A stretch of DNA of 64,000 nt from Atrichornis clamosus (Eukaryota > Chordata > Aves > Passeriformes > Menuridae): the NCBI GenBank assembly GCA_013400975.1, contig WBMZ01000211.1:248001-312000 (forward strand), in the 5' to 3' direction. Below the pieces are notes generated by a model. It was not told the DNA's origin. It saw only the letters and a program-made list of their open reading frames with translations, and did no database searches. How positions within the stretch are numbered: the stretch's first letter is position 1; each line of letters begins with the position of its first letter. The position numbers were made by a program, and so were the translations under genes. Shown here piece after piece: positions 36,138-49,269 of the stretch.

Positions 36138-38862
36138 AGAAATGGGTTCATTTTATGTGGCATTAGTCACAGCAGTTCTAACCCTTACAACCATCCAAAA
36201 AATGGGATATAGAAAACAACTGATATTTTGCTCACACAGACTGCATCATTCAGGAGTTCCAAAAGCCTAGAATACCCTGATTTGAAAAGCCCCAACAGTA
36301 CCTCACAGCAGCAAGAGCTCAGCATGCCCCTGGGCCCCCTTTTCCTCAGCCACCTCGGGGGGTGACATTTCCAACAGCTCACTCTCCCTTGATGAGCAAG
36401 TGTCCACGCCACGGGCACTGCATGGCCACGCATCAGCTCAGGGGCAGCTCAGGGGCTCTGACCCAGAAAGAGAGAAGGGGCTGAGAAGATAAACTGTGTC
36501 TGTCCCGAGTTAAATACCAAGACAGCTACGTTGTACTTGCAGCATTCCCAGCAAAAATATCTGTTCTTTGTGAGGATTTATTTTTGTAAAGCATTTCCAC
36601 AGTAAGCAAACACTCCTGATAGAAACTGTGTCAGCAGCACTGTTGAAAAATGTTGGACCAGACACCCTGATCACATTTTCAAACTCCTTTATGTTCTTTT
36701 TTACCAAACAAAAAAAGCTCTCAGGATATGTTTGCTGTCTGATTATTACCTCCATGTTAATTTTTACTTAGTATTTGGCTTAGTTTTAAATTTTTATTGA
36801 AAGCTATTCCGTGTGAAAACATTGTGCTTTGAATAGTTAGAATCATGAGAGAGTGTATAAATTAACGTTTCTTCTAACGTCTCCCTTTCCCACCCGTTTG
36901 CTCATAAGCAGGCTTTACTTCCATTGGAATATTCATGGGGCATAAATAATAAAAAAAGCATGAAAGCTGCTAGAGTGTAGGTAGAAAATTTACTCTCCTT
37001 GCTAGTTCCTAACTTTCACCTAACTTCCTCACAACTGGTACAATAACTTGAAGCAAAATCCGTCCTTTGAGAAAAACTTCTAAGCAGCTAACAATGTATT
37101 CCATCTTTTAAATCCACACACTGCCACAGGATATTAATGTAACGGTCCCATCTCTGATAATGTACACTGCTGCCTATTAAGAGCAGGAGCTGGGGAAGCA
37201 AAAGAAATTGTTGCAAAATTAAGTGAAGGAAAAATTTTGTGCTGAAGCAGAGGGTATGCACCGAAAATTTTAAAACAAACTTATTCCCAGTCTCTCCCAG
37301 GACAGTTCTCTCTCCACCAAATGTAGCTTATTTTCCAAAACATTGTTCTCATTTACCTCTCATTAATTGGGTAGTTTTCTACAGGCTCTTGAATTTCCTT
37401 TGAGTCTCTACAGATATCATGCATTTAGTAGACAAAGTCTCAAGCTAAAAAAAATCCAAAACCACACAGTAAGAAATGAATATTTATGTTCTAAAAGTTA
37501 TGGCTCATTATTAGACAGTATTTTCCCACAAACTGTTGAGGGGTTTTTTTTAGTAACTAATCAGCAGACAGATATTGCCTTATAAACCTTTACTACTCTA
37601 TGTGCATAATTAATGGTATGTACAGCGTTCTTGAAAAAGCACAACTCAAGGTACATTTACTAATATTTTGTGAATCATTTAAGTACTAACCCTTTCAGCA
37701 TGCTGCAGTTCAGGTTTGCTATGTGTAAAAACATGAATTGAAATAACACAGCTTTGTTTGTAGTTTAATGGCTATGTCTCCTTTTCTAACCACAGAACTC
37801 TCAAAGCAGTTAGCAAACACTTTAATGAGGGCTCGGAAGAATTGGAATATTTCAAAACTCTCCTTTATAACCTTTTTTTGCCTGATGAAACTTTGATATG
37901 GCATTTCAGTTTTATTCCAATTTATTTTTGTTGTCTTTTTAAGCCACTAACAAAAACACAATGGGCCCCCTTCAAAATCCCAAAGCCCATCTTCCAGAAG
38001 TAGCTGTTAGAAACCTATTAAAGTTGCTTCTATCAGAAGCTGACTGTATATCTAGGTTACAAAACTTCTTTTGCAAGACTGCTGGTGAATATTTTTGCCA
38101 TGTTTGACTATTCCCTGGCAGAGCCAGCACAACAGGACATGCTATTTAGTAAGTCAGTCATCTTGAAAATCTTCGCCTTTTAGAGCACAGAACATTAAGC
38201 TAAACTAAGCTTGCACTGACTGAAAAAGGCATCAGAGTTTCACCAAGAGAGTTTTACAAGATGCAGTCAACATTTTACATTAATTTTCCTTTCTTCACCT
38301 AATATGTTTTGACATTATATTGCTCCAATAGTATCAGTCATCCACATCTATTTTTAAGCTATCCAGGTTTAGAATCAGATGATTCCTCCATTTACTATAA
38401 ATCAGGCTCTTTTAAACATAGCAACAAGCAATTGTATTACTAATTCACTCTAATAAAACAAATCTGCTTTCAAAGCAGTGACCCCAGTGAATCAGGTAAA
38501 TGGAAAAATAAAAACAAAAAACCAAAACTAAAAGAAATATTTGCAATGGGTTTGTCATTTCTTCCAAATGCTTTGGACCAGCCATGAGGCCTTGTCAGAC
38601 CCAGCTCAGCTGATGAAAGCCCCAAAGGCATAGAGTTTGACAGACTAAAGTGCACATTTAGCATGATTCTGACTGTTCTCCTATGCCTCAAAGCACTCCA
38701 AGACGCCCCAAGTTCAGGATAATAGCTGGAAACCACTATCAGCCATCCTGCTTCATGCCATCCAAGAAAGAAAGGAAACAAATCCCAACTATCCTAGTCT
38801 GCAGAATTTTGGGTTGCATTTAAGTTTTAGATCTAAAACATTTCACCCCAGTTTGTAGAACA
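36138..38862. other. Unique non-coding DNA
   Basis: No gene is supported. A mildly GC-rich stretch lies at about 36290-36480. A short A/C-rich stretch near 38505-38530 immediately precedes the CR1 region. Minus frames at 38470-38781 and 36510-36755 have no domains. Confidence 0.65.
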
Positions 38863-39130
38863 ACAGACTCACAGAAACATAACTTATCATGGAGCGGTTT
38901 GGGTTGGAAGGCACCTTTGAAGCACATCTAGTCCAACATCCCCAGGCTGAAGAATCCCAACTCTCTCAGCCTTGGGCACAGGGATTGCCCTCCACACTCC
39001 CCTGTGTGCCTGGCCCAATCCCCCTCCTCAGCCCCAAACTGGATACAGTACCTGGCATGTCTCACAAACCCTGAACAGAGGGGAAGGGTGGCAACAGTGC
39101 CAGCTTCACTCTTACTAACACAGCCCACCG
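38863..39130 (-). repeat. CR1 LINE 3' end, antisense, internally deleted
   Basis: Read on the minus strand this is a CR1 3' end. Its terminus (ACAGACTCACAGAAACAT on the + strand) is a degenerate form of the family's terminal octamer repeat, followed by GGTTGGAAGGCACC and CTAGTCCAAC. At about 38940 it jumps directly to CAGGCTGAAGAATCCCAACT, which in the sense copy at 4298-4912 lies roughly 300 bp further inside, so an internal segment is missing. It then continues through AACTGGATACAGTACC and GAACAGAGGGGAAGGGTGGC. It has no coding capacity left. Confidence 0.85.
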
Positions 39131-41215
39131 CTGAACAGAAAGAAACTAGAACTTGTATTTGGGATCCTACAGCTGTGGTACGTTGCAAACAAATTGTGGC
39201 TAAACCTGCAGAAACATATTATTTGAAGTAAAGCTACAGTTTTTAATTAATATGAGCAGTTATATTAGTCAAAACATATAGAAGGCAATGAAAAGAATCC
39301 GACAGACAAAAGACTGAACAGCATTTTCCTCTTGGGCATAGTCTTTAATAACAGAATCAGTCAATCATGCTTTGAAATTCTGCTATCAGGACAAACAGAA
39401 TATGTCTCCAGGAAATTTGGGATGATGGTGTCTGGAAAACAAAGAAAATAGCATTTCCAAAACATTCATATCTCGGTTCAGCATTTAACAGATGCCTTTA
39501 TAAACCCTGAGAGAACCACATACAAGGACTGAAACAAGATACTCTGTGCCGTATTCTCTCACCTCCCCTGCTGAAATCCCTGCCTGTGTTAATATAGGTA
39601 ACAGCTTTTATGTTCTTATACTGAATCAAAGAGGTTTGAAATGCAATGGTAGGTTTTGCAATAGTTATCCAACCCAAAGGGAATTCACACATACCTCAGA
39701 GGAAGCTTTACTGCCTTAAGACAGAATCAGTGTACAATGTGGTGTAACACCATTTGGTATTTGCTGACCATTAAAACCTTCCTCCCTGCCACTGAAAACT
39801 GATATTTTAGAGACACGAGGGCCCGGTGTCTTCAACAGTTCCAGGACTAAAAGTGGGCTGCACACAAGCCAAGTAAAGATGTACAGAAAATGTGAATTGC
39901 TAAATTATTTCTAGTCAGATTAAAAAGCACTGCTCACCTGCAGGCACATTTTGATGGCTTTTGATGGTCCAGCAGGTAGTCATCTCTGAACTGTAAAGAC
40001 ACTGAAGATTCTTGTGCAAGAGAGCCTCAAAGGAAAAGATTTGCCAAATCTTTCTTATACATGCAAGAGAAAGTAGTTTCAGGAGTGCAGGGTCAGAAGA
40101 GAGACAAGCTGATAATGTAGAATAGAGAATAAAAAATACAAAACAGGTTTTTTTTTTTCCTAACAACACTCTATTACATACTTCTAATTATATTTGCTCA
40201 GAAATAATTTAGGTATTTCGAGTAACAATAAAATTACAAAAGCAGTACCTTGCACAAAGTGTTTCCATAGCTATCTCAGTGTTCTTCCATAAGGTGAATT
40301 ATTAACACTAATATCACTGCATTTTTGAAGGCAGGAATGTGGAATCATGAATTCACTACCCACAATACAGAAATGTTGCACACATTTGCAAGCAACAGTC
40401 CTAAAATGGTGGAAAAAAATCATCAGCACCTCTTGTTTGCTATTGTGAAGAATTGTGTATCATCCTCCTATCAAGAAGGAACAACACATGATTTTACTTC
40501 TTTCTAACCCAGGTAGTTCAAATTTTCAATTGGAATTACTGTCACGAGTTATTTACAAGTGGGTTGTACAGAATTTCTCTTGCCAAAATTATTCATCAAA
40601 AGATGCAAATAATTTTGAAAAGCATCTGGCTCAAAGTTACCAGGTTCTGCACACGGATGTCATTTTATGCAAATTATCTTGTAAACACGTCAGTATGTTT
40701 CAAAATAAGACATATCAATGGACAAACTGTTCTAACTCTACCACTTGTGGCAGATGGCAGGATGCAGAATGTCTGGAGCCTGCCAGATCCATGGCTTCAT
40801 CTGGAGAGGACAGCCTTGGAAGGTGTGGCACAAAGGATGTAAATGGCCACTATTTCCTATCCCCCCTCCACCCTTTTCTGTTTATACCTTCCACATCCAA
40901 ATCTAGTAGACCTAAGTGTTAAAAAGATTCAGGTATTAAAAAGGGACATTCAGACCCAGGCAGGTGTTCCAGCTAAGGCTGGCCATAGGTCAGGTAAATT
41001 TCTCAGCACAGAGTTACAATACCTATTTTCATCAGATTCTCTCTGATTGAGACAAGAGCATCTTTGGGGGGCAAAAAAGGAAAAGGAAAACCAAAACAAA
41101 ACATCCCCAAAAGCTCAAAATTTTTGTTGTAACAATATCGCCCAGGAATTTCATATCAAAGTCCCCAGAAAAGCAGCATTGCCAAGCAAAAAAAAAATTA
41201 TTACAAATTAACATA
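39131..41215. other. Unique non-coding DNA with a chance open frame
   Basis: A + frame is open from an ATG at 40488 to 40922 (144 codons), with several Cys and Asn residues in its middle. It has no recognisable domain, no supporting splice pattern and overlaps other frames, so it is not annotated as a gene. The rest is AT-rich unique sequence with a T run at about 40148-40158. Confidence 0.6.
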
Positions 41216-41325
41216 AAATATCTTAAGTTGGAAGAGTCCTATGAGGATCATCAAGCCAAATTCTCTGTTGCTCTTAGGACTACACAGAACTAAACGATAG
41301 GGCCAAGAGCATCGTTCAGGACAAG
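41216..41325 (-). repeat. CR1 LINE 3'-terminal fragment, antisense
   Basis: The stretch aligns, with the expected old-repeat divergence, to the reverse complement of the last about 110 bp of the CR1 copy at 44771-45727. The order of motifs agrees: AAGTTGGAAGAGTCC, then AGGATCATCAAGCC, then an acag/acac segment, then GCCAAGAGCAT. Only the terminal piece is present. Confidence 0.75.
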
Positions 41326-41889
41326 TTTGGTTATGTTCCTCATTAACCCTGTACATCTTTACAGAACAACTTCAGCATATCCTTATGCAGAAGAAACACT
41401 GAATGTATGAAATATAGAGATAGAAAGTTTGCAAGGCCCAAAAGTTATGCTCTTTTTCAATTTTAATAGAATCTTTTCCCCACATGCACTCAAATTATGT
41501 GTACTCCTAAAATACATAACTGTAGTGTCCAGCACAGCACTGCTTTATTAAAAAAACCTGTCACACTTAGAAGTTTTTAAAAACCCTTGCATTTCTTCTC
41601 ATTCCGTGGTTCAATATGTTGCAGTACAGATTATAAATGGTAGAATTAAGACCAATATAAAGAAACAAAATAATTCAGTCAGTACTGAGTAGCTATCTCC
41701 CAGTAGAGTTTTTCAGCTTGTATCCCACACAGCTGGTACCAACAGCTCAAAAGGGAGTTAGGCAAGAAGACATTTTTCCAAGGACTTTCTGTACTTTGAA
41801 GTCAACATAGCTATCATATGCTATTTCTTAAATTCTGCTTTGTGAATGTCTGAGAGCAGCCACTTCTGTTTGATTCAGAAATTGCCTTC
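41326..41889. other. Unique non-coding DNA
   Basis: AT-rich sequence between the CR1 terminal fragment and a purine tract. No gene is supported. Confidence 0.6.
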
Positions 41890-41919
41890 AAGAAAAGAAA
41901 AAAAAAAAGAAAAAAGAGA
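41890..41919. repeat. 30-bp pure purine tract
   Basis: An uninterrupted run of A and G (A-rich), with a central run of about a dozen A residues. A simple low-complexity tract. Confidence 0.85.
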
Positions 41920-42061
41920 CTAATTTCATTGTAATGGAGAGCAGTGCTTTAATCTGATGACTTTCAACTTTTAGTACTGATTTACTGCACACTGCACCCA
42001 GCTGTCTGCATGGGAACGTTTGATCTTGATATACAGCATATCTTAAAGTAATGAAGGTCCC

Positions 42062-42110
42062 TTTTTTTTGTAAAAAAACCTCAAAAAATCCCAAAAAACC
42101 CAAACAAACA
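42062..42110. repeat. T8-to-A-rich simple repeat
   Basis: Eight T residues followed by GT and an A/C-rich stretch (AAAAAACCC-like units ending in CAAACAAACA). It resembles the A/C tract at 10232-10307 and may be a degenerate poly-A or microsatellite. Confidence 0.8.
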
Positions 42111-44770
42111 GGGAATTGTCCAAGTATTTTAGATATTTTCCCTGACTCTTCAGCAAGAGCTCTAATATTTGATTACTTTTCATATTTATGTTTACTTAGT
42201 GTTGGTATATGTGCTCCTAAATGTTTTCCATCATGTTCCAGGAATGCACTACTCAGATTTGGTCTAAATAAAATCAAAATAACATTATCCAAATAGCATT
42301 TCTTATCTAATGATTTCTAACTAGTCATGATAAATTATAGAAAGTCACAAGCAAACTTACCACAGGAGATTGGTGTTAAAGAGCAAAAATAACTGCAATT
42401 GTTACCACATTTATTTTCACATGGCAAGGCAAAAGCAGAAGCTGGATGATATGTTAATGCACTGGCTGTTTCCCAACATCCTCTTGAACACATCTGTTGT
42501 ATCTTTCCCCTGCAAAAATACTTCTACAAGTAGAATCAGCACTTCCATTGCTTCTTACATAGCAAGTTAATCTAGCACTTTTATTACCCAAAAATGGATT
42601 CTAGCAAGCAGCCTCAATATTCTAATGCAGCCAACATCCTTACTTCTCTTTTTAAACCAACAAGGAAGTTCAATCTAATATTTTTAAGAAATTGAAAAAT
42701 TTCAGCATTCCTCTTTACCTTAGTGCACTGCATTGAGTAGGCTTGACAAATTCTCTGCTTCAGTTTCTGTAAAACCAAGAGAGGTCAACAGGACATGCAA
42801 AAATTAGTAAATTATCTTCTCCTGGCACTACAGTTGCAAAAACAAATGAACCAAAAGACTTATGAAATTAGTTGTTTTTCTTTGCAAAAGCACCCCAACA
42901 GAGTCCTGATTTCCCCAATGATCTAACAATATACTATTTATAGAAAGATAATGTTTTAAAAAAAATGAAAGTTTCAGAACTGTTTGGTTGACTTAGAATT
43001 TAACAGAATGTAGAGCATCAAGTGATGCAGACTAAGTAACAGGGGATAACTGAAATAATATAAATATCTTTCTTTCAGACACTATTAAAACTTCATACAT
43101 ATCCCTTAGGGCCAGATTAAAAATGCACATATGTTCAGGAGACCTTTAATCTATGAATAGTTTATCAAAGTCACCAAGTTTAAACAGAGTAAAAACCTTG
43201 CCACGGAATGAGGGCTTCCTAATCTGCCTTTCCTACACACTTCTATCTATTACATAGGAAACACGAGAAGCTCTGCATCAAATTTTACATTTTAATTAAT
43301 TTCAGCTGTATTCACCTCGAGCATTTTGGAAAGCGAGCTCATTTGCAATCTCCTGGAAAAGCTTTTTAGATATAGTATTTGAAAAATCTCTCAAAACCTA
43401 AGTGTTAGGCTAATCCCATAAAACACCCAAAGCATCCCAATTAAACAAAAAAAAAGTTTCATATTGAAAATGCCACCTTGCTGATAAGTAGCTTCATGTA
43501 ACCTTGACTCATGTAAATAATTCACAGCATTATGCAGGAAATAGTTTAAAAGTTCCAGGGTTTTTATGAACCCTAAAGAAAAGTATGCATTAGTATTAGA
43601 ACAAAATGTTTGCTTTTATTTTCCAGCTTCTTTTCCCGGTTCCCTCTGGGTGGGATAAAAATATTTTAAGTCAAGCTGCAGTTAGTTACTAATATAACTC
43701 TGCATACCAAAGAAAAACAGATTCATTAAAATACATGTAGCTGCAGAGATCCTCCACAAAGCAAAGATCTATCACGAGTCATAAAGTGCTGACTTCAAAA
43801 TGAAAGTAGAGCTGCATTGCACAAACTTCAACTGAAATTCAAACTAGCATTTCAATACACTTCTAATATGTAGCAATTTTTAATTCTATTATTAATGCTG
43901 ATTTCTTTATGCTGCTGAATATCACAGCAGTACCATAGACACAAACTGAAAGTTGCTAAAACATTTAGATACATAAAACTAGAGTTTTATCTGGAAATGG
44001 AGGAACATCACACCACCTATAGCCAGTAAAGACTTTATTAGCCAATCTCAGCTGCACTCAGTGCACCCATTCAGCTTTGAGGATTATTCCCAATAGGTTA
44101 AAATCCTGACAGTATTAGATACAAAAATTAAATTAGTCTTTACCAAACCACTTTGATCTAAGTTATTCCAGGGCTTGTTAGATCAATCCTGAACCATTAA
44201 AGTGCTTTAGCTCTGACTGGGAAAGAGTGAGACAATTCACAATTGATTTCTGAGGAAGCCAAATCAAATTACATGGAGTTATATGTCTAATTCAGAAAGG
44301 GCAACAACAAGTCAATGCTGTGTGCTTTTTAAAGAAAAAAAATTCTCTAATCTCTACTTCCTACAACAGTCTTTTCCAGTTTCCATAGAGAAAAATCCAA
44401 TTGATCAGGTGTGTGTGTGCCTTTACAGTAGTTTGTAGAGAATCTTTCTTTTTTGGCAAGAATTTTGTGAAAAATTTTGGGCTGTTGATCTCCTCTCCAG
44501 AAAGGCCTAACCAGACTCTACCTTGGGCCTTGCAAATTCTGCACATGATTTCATCTATGGCAACTTCAGCTGGTTTTGGACTGTACGCAATTCACACGCA
44601 GAGTTTTGCTTGTTATTGCATTTTCATTGTAAACTACCATGGCATTTCCCATCAGCTGTGCCATTGGCTGCCTTTGGATTTGTTACTTTTGTAAATATCT
44701 CCCTGACTTTTCCTCAGAGTTGAGCACCAAAATATGACATAGCATTCTACAAATACCCTATGACCTGCCC
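42111..44770. other. Unique non-coding DNA
   Basis: AT-rich sequence without a supported gene. Overlapping frames at 44361-44723 on both strands have no domain. It runs up to the 5' break of the CR1 copy. Confidence 0.65.
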
Positions 44771-45727
44771 CTAGTGGGGTTCCCCGGGGCGCCATCCTTG
44801 GCCCTGTGCTCTTCAACATCCTGAATGACTTGGACACAGGACTTCAAGGGATACTAAGGAAGTTTGCAGCTGATACAAAACTGGGAGGAGCTCTTGACTC
44901 CCTGGAAGGCAGAGGGACTCTGCACGGAGACCTTGGTAGAGTAGAGAGATGGGCAATCACCAACTCTATGAAGTTTAACAAGGACAAGTGCCAGATTCTG
45001 CACCTGGGATGGAGCAACGCTGGATGTACGGACAGACTGGGGAATGAGACGCTGGAAAGCAGCACCACGGAAAGGGACCTGGGGTTACTGGTCCATGGCA
45101 AGTTGAATGTGAGTTAGAAGTGCCCTGGCAGCCAGGAGGGCCAACTTTGTCCTAGGATGCATCAGGCCCAGCATCATCAGTCGGGCAAGGGAGGGGATTG
45201 CTCCGCTCTGCTCTGCACTGAGGCGGCCTCACCTCAAGTGCTGGGGGCAGTGTTGGGTGCCACAATATAAAAAAGATATAAAGTTATCATAGAAAATCCA
45301 AAGGAGGCCACAAGGATGGTGAAGGGTCTTGAGGGGAAGCTGTATGAGGAGTGGCAGAGGTCACTCGATCTGTTCAGCCTGGAGAAGAGGAGACTGAGGG
45401 GAGACCTCATTGCAGTTACAACTTCCTGATGTGGGGAAGAGCAGGGGCGGGCACTGGTCTCTTCTCTGTGGTGACAGTGACAGGACCCAAGGGAAAGACA
45501 TGAAGCTGAGTCAGGGCAGATTTAGGCTGGATATTTGGAAAGGGCTCTTAACCCAGGAGTGTGGTTGGACACTGGAACAGGATTCCCAGGGTCACAGCAC
45601 CAGGCCTAAGAAGTGTTTGAACATTCTTGGGCACACGGTGTGATTTTTGGGGTGTCCTGTGCGAGGCCAGCAGTTGCACTTTGATGATACTTCTGGGACC
45701 CTTCCGACTCAGAATATTCTGTGATAA
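44771..45727 (+). repeat. CR1 LINE, 5'-truncated, with C-terminal reverse transcriptase remnant
   Basis: This is the longest CR1 copy in the window, about 950 bp in sense orientation. 44775-45117 still reads as the last part of the ORF2 reverse transcriptase: GAILGPVLFNILNDLD, then FAADTKLGG, then WAITNSMKFNKDKCQILHLG and TERDLGLLVHGKLN. In the family the second motif is F-A-D-D, whose aspartates are the catalytic metal ligands. Here the first is alanine (GCT), so the active site is lost. The frame ends at a TAG at 45115-45117, where CAG (Gln) is expected from the family as I recall it. The untranslated part carries GGAGAAGAGGAGACTGAGGG and ends at AATATTCTGTGATAA, the CR1 terminus. The upstream endonuclease and most of the polymerase are absent, so it is a dead 5'-truncated insertion. 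Confidence 0.95.
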
Positions 45728-48700
45728 TAAAAATTAGGAAATATTTTAGTCATATCTTTCTACATTTAGTGCTACACCACTGGTTATTCCTTGTTATATT
45801 ATCAGTAAGGAAAAAGAAGCAGTAAAACTTTTTCATATAAGGATAAAAGACGAGCACTGTGCATGATTTAGTCATCATGCCCATTCCTGTCACTTTGAAA
45901 CTCCCTAATGGTTAACCACAGACAAATACTGCAGAACATTAAATGCTAATAGGAACTCGTGTCCATTTCTCCATGGATAAATTTATCTGAACACATAGGA
46001 ACCCCTTAACAAGCTTTTCATTGCACAAAAAGGCAATAAGTAGTTATTTCATTTTTTTGTTTTATACTACAAAAAACCTTCCTTCAGTAGCATCACTGTA
46101 GCACTAAAAGCTGGGCTCCTACCTTGGTTTATCAGGACACATGAAAGTAACCAAAAATCAATTCCTGGGATGGAAAGTCAAAGAAAGAACATGTATGCAA
46201 ATTATTCCAATGCCAAAACAATTACTTGCCAACTAACAACTTGCCCAAATACCCAAATTCACTTTCAGATGCACCAACTGTTTTTGGGCAAACAATTTCT
46301 AAATCTGCAGCAACCTGCTCAAAGCAGAACCCAACATTGTAAAATACGAAGTCCCAAAATTGTAATTCAGTGGACACAGACATCAGATCTCTGATGATGA
46401 ACTGCTGTTGGTTGGCATGGTGACAGAGGAAAGTCTGCTGACCAGGAAAAATCAGGAAAAGAGATTCAGAATGCTACTGGGAGCAGTGTGTGCTCTGACT
46501 TTGTCATCACCAACAGCCTCCAAGAGCCCAATAAAAACTAGGGCACACAACAAGAGTGGAAAGGAAACACACATTTTACCAGCAAGGCAATTCATCCTAA
46601 TTTTCAGTCGCTCAGAAATTTCACAGAATAGAGCAGCCTTGGAGACTGCATTTTCCACAAGAGACAATGTGGATTGCATGTAACGCTAATTACAAAACTG
46701 TTATTAGTTCTGGAGAAATAATCTGCCATTTGGACAGCCTAAGCCCACAGTAAAGTGCAATGTGTGAAATAGTCAGCTCCAGAGGCACATGGGACAGCAT
46801 AAACAGAGCTGCTGTTCTAGAATGGTGCAACACTCTCTTGGCAATTAAACTGGCTATTGCTATGGAAAACATTCAGCAATTCACTTGAAGACAAAAGGAA
46901 AAGATATAATTTCCCACAGAGATGCACAAGTTCGGTGTGAGTTTGTTCAATCAGAGGATTTTCAGACTGTCTTAGCATGTGATTCCTCTGAGAAGCTTAA
47001 ATTGATACTAGATTTTTTGTCACCCAAAATTTTATCAATTCAGAATCCATACCAATACAGATCTCTGCTCAGCCCTGAAAATGGATTTGTTCCAGTTCTC
47101 TTGAAAGTTGAGTACAGAAGCAAAACTTGTGGTTTCCCCCTATATGCAAAGGAGGGTGTAAAGGACCTTAGGAGTTTAGAAGCTCAGGCTTTTGCTGTAA
47201 TCTTTGCAACACCCCATAAGTGGTATCTAGAGAGGAATCAAAGACATACAAAAAGATGAAAAAGCGAATTTTTGGCATAGTAGGAACAATTTTATTGCTT
47301 TAGAGTACGTGTATTACACTGTATGTATATGTACATGTTATATTGAAGAAAGTTCCTATTATGCTATCATCTTTCTAATGCCTGAAATCAAGCCATAAGG
47401 TCAATAGTTGTGATACAGATAAATCCAATTAGGCTCCCTGCAGGTGGTCATTTTTCCCTGCATTACACACTGCAATGTACAAGAAATAGCCTAGCTAATA
47501 AAGGTGCTTAGAGACTAAATCTCCCAAGACCATATCTGTCTAGTTGCTGCTTTTTACCACAGCTCTGTTAGTAAAAAAAATCACCTGTCATACTATACCT
47601 ATCTTTTAAAGCAAATATACTTCTTCTGTTTTATCTGCTAAAGTGTTTCTGACCTACAGTTAGTGAACCCTTAGCACCTTCCCATGTTCATTCTCCTTGC
47701 AGTGCAGCATTAGTGTCTCCGTAATAACAACTACTTCAGTCACATGTATTATAAATGAGCTTTTTACCATTAGCAGTCTAAGTTTTATAGAAGGAACATA
47801 TTCTACAAAGCTTTCATTTAAAGCATTTGCATGCAAGTAACCTTGCACTAAAGAGAGGACTGGACAAAAGACAGAGAAGCTCCACAAACTATGAGGAGTA
47901 TGAGGCGAAGGGAACACCTTGTAATGCTTTGATTTCTAATTAGAATGCAAGATGCTTGAAGCAATTAGTAGATCTGAGCTGGTCAATTAAGAGTGCTGTT
48001 ATTGTTCTTCCACTGTAAGATTCCCTTAACTTTGCAAAAGGCAGAAAATCATTACAAAATGTTTAATGTTTCAGTGTCTAGGTAGCTCTCCTTTGGAAAA
48101 GAAAAAGCTAACTTATACCAAAATACAGATACAACTAGAGTAATTTTATCTTCTGGTTTCCAAGGAGACAAGTGACCTCTATATACTTCTCCTAACAAGT
48201 GTATCAAAGTCACATCACAGCAAGTAAAGCCATAAAAGCCGTAAGAAAGTTGCGCAACGCTAGAGACAATCTGTCTGAGGCCGGACAACCTGGGTAGTCT
48301 GCCAACACAGCTCCTGGTGTCGTTCACAAGCTCCCTTTTAACAGAGCATTCGCTGTAATAAAGATTGCCAATCTGTACTTCAAGGGAAAATACAGGCAGG
48401 AAGGCTCCAATGTGGAAGCACGGATAGTATACTACAACTAATAAATGACAGGGACAGTAATCTGACTTTAGCACACACGGGGCAAATCTTCCTGAGATCC
48501 AAAATCCACCCTTTCACAGTCCACCACCAACTCTTTGAAGAAACATTTATGTTGTATCAGCAATTCCCTATTTTGGTATTCCGGAATCTCAGGAGGCTCC
48601 TGCTTTTTTCCTCAGCCAAGCTCAGGAAACCTACTGGAGCCCACAGTATGTATAATCACATTTTCAATGCCTTCCTAATCTACAAAAAGCAGATTTGCTT

Positions 48701-49269
48701 TGGCAAAGTGCACAGTTAAAGAGATTCACCGTCTTTCCCCACTTCCCTGTTGAGTGTCACTCACGTGTTTACAACAAACTAGGGAAAAATGGAACCAGCG
48801 TTTTCTTGGAGAAACTGCTTCAAGTTTCTCCAGTTAAAACTTACCATCCATTCCCAGGTATCTGCACACATTTTGTATTCCTTGCGTTGCTCACCCTCAT
48901 TTTCCTGCTGTCTTCCCTCCATGTATTCACTTCAGGCAGAATGCAGGAAAGCAGAGATGGAAATGGGGAGCTGCAGGACTTCAGGGTGCTGCTGTGAGCA
49001 AAAAGCATGCCTGGGGTAAAATTATGACTAATTTCAGCCTGTCCTAATCTATCTCAGCTGACAGTAATAAAAGGAAACCAAGATATTATCAAAATATATG
49101 AAAGCCCTAGACACCAGTTCTACCTTGCAATCATGCAGTAGAATAACAAGTTCTTTGTGGCATTTCCAAGATTAGCTTTAGAGCCCTGTAATACTTGTGG
49201 GCTAGGAATGCAGCTTTGAGAGATTCACAACTGTTGGTGGCAAGCTCCTGCATCCTAAACCTCTACCTG
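45728..49269. other. Unique non-coding DNA
   Basis: No gene is supported. Two fairly long frames, 46885-47259 (+) and 48052-48474 (-), open with TTG and GTG respectively, and the second has no internal ATG at all. Neither has a recognisable domain. No repeat is assigned. Confidence 0.6.

Noticed and set aside
40455..40922. + strand open frame of up to 155 codons with several cysteines
   Set aside because: Starts with GTG; the first ATG is at 40488. No known motif, and overlapping frames are open too. Conservation would be needed to revive it.
46885..47259. + strand open frame of 124 codons
   Set aside because: Opens with TTG and contains no ATG. No domain.
48052..48474. Minus-strand open frame of 140 codons
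   Set aside because: Opens with GTG and contains no ATG at all. No family recognised.
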